Of a DNA stretch of 39,087 nucleotides, positions 33,287-39,087 are shown in pieces. The notes below the pieces were generated by a model. That model was not told where the DNA came from. It searched no databases and was given only the letters and a program-made list of their open reading frames with translations. The translations under genes were made by a program, and so were the position numbers. The DNA lies in contig NZ_SMKT01000087.1 of NCBI RefSeq assembly GCF_004348735.1, forward strand, positions 1-39,087, read 5' to 3'. Each line of letters begins with the position of its first letter. Position 1 is the stretch's first letter. The DNA comes from Actinomadura sp. KC06. Lineage in GTDB: Bacteria > Actinomycetota > Actinomycetes > Streptosporangiales > Streptosporangiaceae.

Positions 33287-33773
33287 GGAGGACCTCCCGC
33301 GCGGTCGGGAGGATCGCCTCGTGCACGTCGTCGGGCAATTGCCAGAGCTTCTGCGCGCCCTTGCACGGCACCGGCTCGGGCAGGGCGCGGACGTTCGCGA
33401 GGCGGAAGTGCCGCTGCCCGCTGCAGGCCCACGGGCCGCAGTCGCACTCCAACGGCCTGCCGTAGGGCATCCGCAGCGACTTCGAGCACACGCCGGTCAG
33501 TCGGGCGACCGCGACCACAGCGCCGCGGACCTCCATGCTGCGCTGGACGATGCTGCGCGGGAGTCCGGCGAGCCGCGCCGCCAGGGCGATGGCGTGCTCC
33601 TGGTCGTCGCGGGTGCCTGAGTTGGCGGCGGCGTGAATCGCAAGGAGGCCGGTGTGGTTCGTCATCCAATACCGGTTCTCGACCGGCTTGTACCCGTCGG
33701 CGATCACGCCCGCCCAGGGCTGCCAGATCGTCAGCGCCGGGATGTAGGGGCTCCGGGACAGGGTTTCACCCAC
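33279..33773 (-). CDS. ASCH-domain protein
   Basis: This is a 164-residue protein with a PUA-like ASCH domain: PALTIWQPWAGVIADGYKPV followed by ENRYW gives the GxKxxE signature, then LLAIHAAANS. A CDCGPWACSGQRHF insertion adds a Cys cluster. ASCH domains bind RNA or modified nucleotides and are frequent in phages. GTG at 33773 gives the 8-nt overlap GTGGGTGA. Function in this element is not known. Confidence 0.7.
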   Translation of the reverse strand: MGETLSRSPYIPALTIWQPWAGVIADGYKPVENRYWMTNHTGLLAIHAAANSGTRDDQEHAIALAARLAGLPRSIVQRSMEVRGAVVAVARLTGVCSKSLRMPYGRPLECDCGPWACSGQRHFRLANVRALPEPVPCKGAQKLWQLPDDVHEAILPTAREVLRG

Positions 33774-34122
33774 GGTCGGCCTCCGTTCCGTCGAGGGCCA
33801 GGTCGATGCGGTCGGCGTGGACGGTTGCGAGGGCCGCGGGCTCGCGGCGGAGGCGGACGGCGAGGTCACGGGCCCGCTGTACCTGCCTGGCGAGGTGGTT
33901 CCGCTCTGCGTCGACCCGGCGTAGTCGGCGGATCTCGGCGTTCGCGCTGGCCAGGTAGTCGCGTAGGCGGCGGTGTTCGGCGCGTGCTTCGTCCAGGACC
34001 GGCTGCGCGGCATCGAGTGCGGCGTCGATCGTGCCTTGGTCGCCGGTGGTGTAGTCGCCGGTGTCGAGGAGCTGGTCGATCCGGTTGCGGATGGTTTTCA
34101 TGTCGCGGAGTGGCTTACGCAT
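33766..34122 (-). CDS. Coiled-coil protein sharing its C-terminal tail with the upstream gene
   Basis: This is a 118-residue helical protein (LRDMKTIRNRIDQLLDTGDY, LDEARAEHRRLRDYLASANA, EIRRLRRVDAERNHLARQVQ). It ends LALDGTEADRG; the next gene upstream ends LALDGTEVDRDA. I chose ATG 34122, which sits in the 8-nt overlap ATGCGTAA. Function unknown. Confidence 0.6.
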   Translation of the reverse strand: MRKPLRDMKTIRNRIDQLLDTGDYTTGDQGTIDAALDAAQPVLDEARAEHRRLRDYLASANAEIRRLRRVDAERNHLARQVQRARDLAVRLRREPAALATVHADRIDLALDGTEADRG

Positions 34123-34774
34123 CGCGGTCCACCTCCGTCCCGTCGAGGGCGAGGACTTCTTTGGCCCCCGCATGCGGGCACTTCTCGCCGGGCTGGAGGC
34201 TGAGGTAGCCGTGCTCCTGGCATCCGCCGTGGTGGTCGAACGTGCACGGGTTCGGGTCGACCATGTCGCCCAGCAGCGTGCGGAGGCGGTCGCGCTCGGC
34301 GCGCATCTGGTCGGCGTGCGCTTGCGCTGCCCGCGCCGCCTGCTCGGCGTCGTCCCGCTCGGCCTCGGCCTTCTCGATCAGCTTGAGTGCGCCGTTCGCC
34401 CGCCGGTCGGCTTCGGCACGCTCCCGCGCACGCTGTCCGACAAGGTCCTGGGCTTCATCACGGGCCTTGCGGTTCGCCAGAATGTCGTCGCGGAGTTGCT
34501 CCCATGAACGGCGGCCAGGCAGGGCCACGAGAGCATCGCCGATCATCTCCCGGGCCGCCTCCAACTCGGCGCGGAGCCGCTCCACCTCGGCCAGCAGGTC
34601 CCCTCCGGCCTTCAGTCCGGCGGACAGGATCAGGTCGCTGTCCCGGTCCGGCTGCGCGGGGATGCTCATCCGCCAGCGGGACGGCCCGTCCTTGCAGATG
34701 GCTGCGATCTCCTCGTGAGCCCGCTCGATGAGGCGCCCGCCCTCGGAGCGGCGCTCGGGGGTCAGCTCAGCCAC
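34115..34774 (-). CDS. Long coiled-coil protein with Cys/His segment
   Basis: This is a 219-residue protein. Nearly continuous heptads run from LLAEVERLRAELEAAREMIG through EKAEAERDDAEQAARAAQAH, then NPCTFDHHGGCQEHGYLSLQ with PGEKCPHAG, a probable zinc site. The tail is LALDGTEVDRDA. Start GTG in GTGGCTGA. Resembles tail-less structural or scaffolding-like helical proteins, but no family is certain. Confidence 0.6.
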   Translation of the reverse strand: MAELTPERRSEGGRLIERAHEEIAAICKDGPSRWRMSIPAQPDRDSDLILSAGLKAGGDLLAEVERLRAELEAAREMIGDALVALPGRRSWEQLRDDILANRKARDEAQDLVGQRARERAEADRRANGALKLIEKAEAERDDAEQAARAAQAHADQMRAERDRLRTLLGDMVDPNPCTFDHHGGCQEHGYLSLQPGEKCPHAGAKEVLALDGTEVDRDA

Positions 34775-35123
34775 GGTCGGCTCCTTCGCCGGGGCAGCCA
34801 GGGCCGCACCTGATCAGCTCGTTGCCCGCGAAGACGATGCCCTCGTAGTTCCAGCCAAGGACGTATTCGTGCGCCTGCTCGTCCGACTCGAAGTGGACGA
34901 CCCCTTCGTCGTCTTCGTCCACCCAGTAGCCGCAGCCCTGGCAGCGCAGCGTGATGCACGGGGCCAAGACCTGCTCGACGGTCACGGTCTCACCGTCGTC
35001 GGTGAGAATGCGTGCCTCGTCCCGGGCCTGCTGCTCGGTGTAATGGCGCTCGTCCGCGGCTTCGTCGCTCTGGCCAGGGCGTCGAATGATCCAGCATCGT
35101 TCAGCGGTCGAAGGCTCAGCCAT
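34767..35123 (-). CDS. Hypothetical protein with CxxC zinc-ribbon core
   Basis: This is a 118-residue protein starting at the ATG within ATGGCTGA. LRCQGCGYWVDEDDEGVVHF is a zinc-knuckle-like half, and a second RCGPGCPG lies at the C-terminus. A helix TEQQARDEARIL precedes it. No family recognised. Confidence 0.55.
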   Translation of the reverse strand: MAEPSTAERCWIIRRPGQSDEAADERHYTEQQARDEARILTDDGETVTVEQVLAPCITLRCQGCGYWVDEDDEGVVHFESDEQAHEYVLGWNYEGIVFAGNELIRCGPGCPGEGADRG

Positions 35124-35823
35124 GCTCGGGTCCTCCGTTGTCCGGGTTGAGCACGCCGATCGCGATAAGCAGGTCGTGGACCGGGACGGTAAGGTCGTCG
35201 AGCTGCTCGGGCGGGCCGCCAGCCTGGACATCGGCTGCGGCGTCCGCCTGTTCCTGGCTGGTCAGGTCGATGACGGCGTTGCGCTGCGCGATGAGCCGTT
35301 CATGGTCGGCCTTGAGAGCGGCGTCGGCCTTGCGGCGTTCCTCCAGCGCCCGGAACGCGACGTTGTGCTCGTCGGCGTTCTCGTCGTCGGCGGTGAGCAT
35401 CTCGGCGAGGGAGTTGCCGAGCATGTGAAGCGCCTCGAACGGGTCGGTGGCGCCGTGCCGGAACGCCTCCCGCATGAGTTCAGTCAGGCGCACGATGATC
35501 TCTCCGAGATCCTCATTGGCGGCCTTGGACCTCTCCTGCTCCGTGCGTCGGCGGGCACGTTCGGCGTCGGCATCAGCGAGCCGCGCAGACAGGTCCGAGA
35601 CCCGGTCCTGAAGCTCGACGATGCGCTCGGCGTCGTCGGCGGAGGTGATGGCCTCCCGCTCCAGCCAGGTCCGGAGCCAGCCTTCGACCTGCCCAGTGGT
35701 GTGGACCCAGATCTCGTGGCCCTGCCAGCGGATCGGCGATCCGGGTATGTCGCCGTCGTCGAGGCGGTCGAGGATCTCGGCCGCCATCGTCCGCCGGATT
35801 GTGGTCTCGTCCGGATTAGTCAC
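35116..35823 (-). CDS. Coiled-coil hypothetical protein
   Basis: This is a 235-residue protein. The N-terminal part (TIRRTMAAEILDRLDDGD, WQGHEIWVHTTGQVEGWLRT) is followed by heptads (ERIVELQDRVSDLSARLADA, RARRRTEQERSKAANEDLGE) and a helical C-terminus. GTG at 35823 lies in the 8-nt overlap GTGACTAA. Function unknown. Confidence 0.6.
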   Translation of the reverse strand: MTNPDETTIRRTMAAEILDRLDDGDIPGSPIRWQGHEIWVHTTGQVEGWLRTWLEREAITSADDAERIVELQDRVSDLSARLADADAERARRRTEQERSKAANEDLGEIIVRLTELMREAFRHGATDPFEALHMLGNSLAEMLTADDENADEHNVAFRALEERRKADAALKADHERLIAQRNAVIDLTSQEQADAAADVQAGGPPEQLDDLTVPVHDLLIAIGVLNPDNGGPEHG

Positions 35824-36253
35824 GGCCGTCTCCGTCCTGCTCGGCAAGGACGTCGGCGCGGAACGCCTTGAGGATGGGGGCCCGCAGGTCATCCGCGGCC
35901 TGCCATCCGAGCAGGTCGCTGAGTGTCTCGCCGCCGAACGTGTCCCGCACGGCGCTCTCGATCGCCTCACGCTGCCGCCGGTTCTGCTCGGTGAGCAGGC
36001 GGGCGCAGGCACGGGCGGCCTTGCCGGGCCTCATGTCCGGCGGTCCGATCGGGATGCTGTCGGCGTAGGCGCGGCCGTCGATGCTGAGCTTCCAGCCGGT
36101 CCCGCGCTTCCAGACCAGGTTCCTGGCGGGCCGGTACAGCCAGTCGAGGCTGACGATCGCGAAGTCGCGGCCGGCGGATCCGTGGTCGGTGAGGACGCCG
36201 ATGTCGTTGAGGGCTTTGTGGGCCTGGGTGTATTGGGTGTTGCCGCTGCGCAT
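35816..36253 (-). CDS. Hypothetical protein
   Basis: This is a 145-residue protein (YTQAHKALNDIGVLTDHGSA, FAIVSLDWLYRPARNLVWKR, LSIDGRAYADSI). It ends EQDGDGRD; EQDG tails recur in this operon. The ATG shares one base with the upstream stop. No family recognised. Confidence 0.55.
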   Translation of the reverse strand: MRSGNTQYTQAHKALNDIGVLTDHGSAGRDFAIVSLDWLYRPARNLVWKRGTGWKLSIDGRAYADSIPIGPPDMRPGKAARACARLLTEQNRRQREAIESAVRDTFGGETLSDLLGWQAADDLRAPILKAFRADVLAEQDGDGRD

Positions 36254-36969
36254 CAGGCTTGTCCGTCCTGCTCGTCGACCGTCGCGGTTGCGGCGGTGAT
36301 GCGGGGCCGGTGGTAGGTCTCGGCGACCCGGTTGGTCTTCGTGCGGCAGTGGTCGCCGGGTGCCGCGTCGCAGCTGGTGCAGTGCTCGCACAGGGCCTGG
36401 GCCTGGATCGCAGCGGCGCGGGCGCGGGCGCGTCGTTCGGCCGCGCGCGGCGACTCCCACGCGTCGAGCCCGGGAATGTCGGCGATGCCGTCGACGTAGG
36501 CGATGCCGTCCGGCGCTGCGGGTGACGGCGGGCGCTGCCGCTCGGGGCGGACGGGCAGGTCGATCAAGGCGCGGGTCTGCTCGTGCCAGCGGGCGAGACC
36601 GAGCACCTGGTACATGGTCGGGATCACCACGGGCTTGGACCGCTTGGGGTCCTTCGTGTCTAGGACGCGTGCACCCCACAGCGCACCGTCCGGCAACGTC
36701 GGAGCGAGCGGCGCACGCCCGGCGATGATGGCGTCCAGCTCGGCGACCTTCTGGCCGCTCTCTTCGAGACGGCGCGCCATGGAATCCAGGTCCACGCACA
36801 GGTTCTGACCGAGGTCGACGGGCACGTCCGGGGTTTCGGCGGCGACCGCGAGCTGTCGCAGCCACACGCCCACGGCGTTCAGGTGGACGGCGAGCTCGTC
36901 GAGGGTGATGCGGTTACCGGCGTGGAGGTGGCCGGTGGCGGTGGGGTCGGTACCGGTCTGCTCAGCCAC
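36253..36969 (-). CDS. Hypothetical protein with phage-type Cys/His motif
   Basis: This is a 238-residue protein. A helical N-terminal half (LDELAVHLNAVGVWLRQLAV, RRLEESGQKVAELDAIIAGR) is followed by a linker and CEHCTSCDAAPGDHCRTKTN ending in a YHRPRI motif. This CxxC...C...H layout is frequent in actinobacteriophage proteins. It ends VDEQDGQA. GTG start in GTGGCTGA. Confidence 0.6.
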   Translation of the reverse strand: MAEQTGTDPTATGHLHAGNRITLDELAVHLNAVGVWLRQLAVAAETPDVPVDLGQNLCVDLDSMARRLEESGQKVAELDAIIAGRAPLAPTLPDGALWGARVLDTKDPKRSKPVVIPTMYQVLGLARWHEQTRALIDLPVRPERQRPPSPAAPDGIAYVDGIADIPGLDAWESPRAAERRARARAAAIQAQALCEHCTSCDAAPGDHCRTKTNRVAETYHRPRITAATATVDEQDGQA

Positions 36970-37315
36970 GGACGCCCCCGTCCTGCTCGTCACCGGCTTG
37001 GACGTTGCCGCAGTAGGAACGCCGTGCCTCGTTCTCGGCCGCGCGGCGCTCGTCGATCCGCGAGAACCGGTACCGCATCCCGGCGACGGCGATCTCGATG
37101 GACACGCCACCCGGACTCACCGACCGGTGGAACAGGATCCCGGCTTCGGTCAGCGCGGTGGCCGCAGCGTCGATGCGGGAGAACGCCTCCTCATCGCTGC
37201 CACAGACTGCGAACGATGGGAACCCGTAGTCGTAGTGCGGGAGCTCGGGGATCTTCTCCAGCAGGTCAGCGATGGCTCGCAGCCCGGTGATGTATTCGTC
37301 CCGGGACACCGTCAT
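36962..37315 (-). CDS. Hypothetical protein
   Basis: This is a 117-residue protein beginning TVSRDEYITGLRAIADLLEK, with an alpha/beta middle (VSIEIAVAGMRYRFSRIDER). It ends DEQDGGVRG before GTGGCTGA. ATGA overlap upstream. Typical of small actinobacterial element proteins; no function known. Confidence 0.55.
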   Translation of the reverse strand: MTVSRDEYITGLRAIADLLEKIPELPHYDYGFPSFAVCGSDEEAFSRIDAAATALTEAGILFHRSVSPGGVSIEIAVAGMRYRFSRIDERRAAENEARRSYCGNVQAGDEQDGGVRG

Positions 37316-37728
37316 CGGGCACCGCCGGTCGCGTCCGTGCCGTGCTCGCTCACCCCGGCCTGCTCGTCCTCGCGGTGCACGAGGGTCAGCGGGCCGACCT
37401 TGCTGAGGACCTCGTCCGGCGTCGGGGTGGACAAGGGGCCGCGCACCGGGTCCGCCGGGATCATGAAGACCTCGCGGGCCTCCAGCCCGTAGAAGGCGAA
37501 CCACGCCGAGCCGTGCCTGTCCCGCCACTTGTCGCCGGGGCGGGGCGGCCACTCGGCCGGGGCGACGCGCGTCACCTCGGCCTGCGGAGGCATGCGCCAG
37601 TTCGCGCGCTCGCCGTCGAGGCAGTCCACGGCGATGATCGAGACGCAGCCGTGCCCGTCCTGCTCGTTGAACCGGACGCCCTTGATGGTGACGTCGATCA
37701 GGTCGCCGCGCTTGAGGGTGTCAGCCAC
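37312..37728 (-). CDS. Hypothetical protein
   Basis: This is a 138-residue protein beginning ADTLKRGDLIDVTIKGVRFN with EQDGHG next, a probable OB/SH3-like beta start, then WPPRPGDKWRDRHGSAWFAF and VGPLTLVHREDEQ. GTG start in GTGGCTGA. A single-domain nucleic acid-binding role is possible but unproven. Confidence 0.55.
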   Translation of the reverse strand: MADTLKRGDLIDVTIKGVRFNEQDGHGCVSIIAVDCLDGERANWRMPPQAEVTRVAPAEWPPRPGDKWRDRHGSAWFAFYGLEAREVFMIPADPVRGPLSTPTPDEVLSKVGPLTLVHREDEQAGVSEHGTDATGGAR

Positions 37729-38593
37729 GGGACGTCTCCTCGGCGCGTTGCGGGACGTAGCCGTGGCCTCGGCAGTGCGAGCAGGCAGCGACCGACGCCT
37801 CGTCTAGGAGCGCCTGGTAGTGCGCGGTCAGCTCGTCCCAGCGGGCGGCCGCCTCCGCGCGGTTGGCGCCCGCGATGCGGTGCGGGACGTCCAGGACCAG
37901 TTCCCGCCGTGCGGTGACGGTGACGGTCTTGCCCTTCCGCGGCCGGGACCCCGACCCGTCCCGGTTCAGAGCGGGACGGTACTCGGTGATCGGCTGGTCG
38001 AACGGCACCTGGAGCGAGACGTAGACCCCCGGCTTCCCCTTGTGGTCGAGGAACACGAACTGCTTGTACCGGTGCGCCTGAGCGAGCTGCTTGATGTGGT
38101 CGCGGAACCCGACCAGCTCCCCGGGGAACAGGTGGTAGTACTCGGGCCGGTTCCGAAGCGCGTCCGGGAGCCGAGGCACCCACGTCCGGTCGTCGTCGGT
38201 CGGGGGCGGGGTGCCGTCGAGGCGGAGCCACGGCCCGTCGATCGTGATGACCTCGTCGGGCTGCGGCTCGGTCACTGCCGTGTACAGCTCCCATTCGACG
38301 TCGTTGGGGCTGCGGCTCTCCCACTCGGCGAGGGTCAGCGTGTTCGGGAACCTCTCGGACGCGGTCATGGGGTCGGTGAGCCGGTACCCGATCGTCTTCG
38401 CCGGGACCGGCTTGCGGACGGTGATCGTGGTGGCCTCGTGGTTGGTGGCCCACCAGCCGGGCGCCGACAGGCGGCTCATGGGCTGGCCGTCCGCGTCGGG
38501 CACGATCGGCTCGCCGCGCCAGGACAGCTTCCCTCGGGCGCCGAGGTAGTACATCCACAGACCGCCGTCGCAGAGGACGAATCGCTCGTTCAT
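37721..38593 (-). CDS. Hypothetical protein
   Basis: This is a 290-residue protein. It begins NERFVLCDGGLWMYYLGARG and includes SAPGWWATNHEATTITVRKP, RPEYYHLFPGELVGFRDHIK and, at the C-terminus, ACSHCRGHGYVP, a half DnaJ-like CxxCxGxG zinc motif. It ends SRG before GTGGCTGA. The ATG forms ATGA with the upstream stop. Not recognised. Confidence 0.6.
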   Translation of the reverse strand: MNERFVLCDGGLWMYYLGARGKLSWRGEPIVPDADGQPMSRLSAPGWWATNHEATTITVRKPVPAKTIGYRLTDPMTASERFPNTLTLAEWESRSPNDVEWELYTAVTEPQPDEVITIDGPWLRLDGTPPPTDDDRTWVPRLPDALRNRPEYYHLFPGELVGFRDHIKQLAQAHRYKQFVFLDHKGKPGVYVSLQVPFDQPITEYRPALNRDGSGSRPRKGKTVTVTARRELVLDVPHRIAGANRAEAAARWDELTAHYQALLDEASVAACSHCRGHGYVPQRAEETSRG

Positions 38594-39087
38594 CGGCCGG
38601 CCTCCTGCGCCTGGTCGCCCTGCGCGGCGCGGTCGAGCATCGTGTTCAGCTCGTCCACCTCGACGCGCGGGTACACCGGGTACTCCGAAGGCAGCCGGGC
38701 CGGGTCCTCCAGCCACGCCCGCACCTTCCTCGCGATGTCCACGGGCGTCGGCACCAGCGCCAGGTGCAGGCTCCGCGCGTTGACCTGCTCGCGGCGGGGG
38801 CCACGGCCGTGGATCGACCAGCCGCCGGAAACCGACCAGTTCAGCGAGGCGTCGGCGACGGGCAGCTCGATGGAGATTCCGGCACCGACCCGCGGCGGGT
38901 GGCAGGGGACCTTCGCGGCGGTGAGGGCCTGGGTGACGGCGTCGGCGTACCGGTCGATCGGCCCGGCGGGGTCGCGCTCGCACGTCCGGAGCCCGGCACG
39001 CCACTCCTGGGCGGCGACGCGGTGGCCGCAGGTCCCGACGACGTAGCCGGGCTGGTCGGGGATTTCGCTGCCGGGCGCCGGGGAGGC
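38590..39087 (-). CDS. Hypothetical protein, N-terminus outside window
   Basis: At least 165 residues are visible in an open frame that runs off the right edge. Motifs include CGHRVAAQEWRAG, YADAVTQALTAAKVPCHP, ELPVADASLNWSVSGGWSIH and a C-terminal helix VEVDELNTMLDRAAQGDQ. It continues the overlapping minus-strand operon (ATGA with the next gene). No family recognised. Confidence 0.55.
   Translation of the reverse strand, partial: ASPAPGSEIPDQPGYVVGTCGHRVAAQEWRAGLRTCERDPAGPIDRYADAVTQALTAAKVPCHPPRVGAGISIELPVADASLNWSVSGGWSIHGRGPRREQVNARSLHLALVPTPVDIARKVRAWLEDPARLPSEYPVYPRVEVDELNTMLDRAAQGDQAQEAGR

Larger units (their letters stand above)
22442..39087. mobile_element. Integrated genetic element in tRNA-Ala(CGC), left end; right end outside window
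   Basis: The element begins at the tRNA 3'-half attachment site. Its orientation, with the tRNA 5' side toward higher coordinates, places the insertion to the right. Contents fit an actinobacterial prophage or AICE/ICE: an excisionase-like HTH gene with a divergent operator, SWIM-finger and DUF6292/DUF6573-like proteins, DUF4326, HNH and ASCH domains, and a long run of tiny overlapping minus-strand genes. No integrase, replication, transfer or virion gene is visible. The integrase is expected near the intact tRNA beyond 39087. Element class is therefore open. Confidence 0.7.

Noticed and set aside
1..39087. CRISPR array, rRNA operon or complete insertion sequence
   Set aside because: No regularly spaced repeats, no rRNA-like stretch and no transposase frame were seen on either strand.

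Overview
The window is high-GC DNA (roughly 70% by eye) with GTG and TTG starts, GGAGG-type ribosome binding sites, SARP/STAND regulators, a MsiK-style sugar transporter without its own ATPase, and actinomycete-specific small protein families. It is from a filamentous actinomycete. The gene set suggests a Streptosporangiales or Thermomonosporaceae-like genome (Actinomadura-type), but the genus is an inference.

Region 1 (1-8,861) is regulatory and signalling DNA: the 3'-truncated end of a mycothiol/DinB-like gene, a SARP-NB-ARC-TPR regulator, a two-gene operon (GT-B-like protein plus an unknown protein), then an NB-ARC-TPR STAND protein (bacterial NLR) divergent from a 120-residue protein. The NLR (residues 79-95) and the C-terminus of the small protein share a short VQA...G motif of the bacterial amyloid-signalling (RHIM-like) type. 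This looks like a complete NLR-effector pair that signals by amyloid templating, and it is the most exciting item in the window.

Region 2 (8,858-10,683) is an exported histidine/phenylalanine ammonia-lyase-fold protein. It is broken by a frameshift and lacks the canonical Ala-Ser-Gly triad and several active-site residues. Region 3 (10,938-17,944) is a tightly coupled galactoside operon: lipoprotein, two permeases, GH42 beta-galactosidase, SDR dehydrogenase and D-galactonate dehydratase. Together they describe uptake and oxidative (De Ley-Doudoroff) breakdown of a galactoside. The operon is cut off after a short stub of the next gene.

Region 4 (17,958-22,489) is a recombination zone. It holds a gene stub, a frameshifted PKD-domain fragment, a flavin-reductase/IclR fragment that begins exactly at the stop codon of a large intact NACHT protein, and the 3' half of a tRNA-Ala(CGC) gene with its native terminator. 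The tRNA half is an attachment site.

Region 5 (22,442-39,087, continuing off the right edge) is an integrated element inserted in tRNA-Ala. It has candidate recombinase arm sites, an excisionase-like HTH gene divergent from a SWIM-finger operon across a 16-bp-arm operator/promoter, and a rightmost polycistron of about 24 mostly tiny minus-strand genes. Nearly all of these overlap. Eleven junctions are exactly 8 nt, and five of those are the identical octamer GTGGCTGA. No integrase, replication, transfer or virion gene lies in the window, so prophage versus AICE/ICE cannot be decided.
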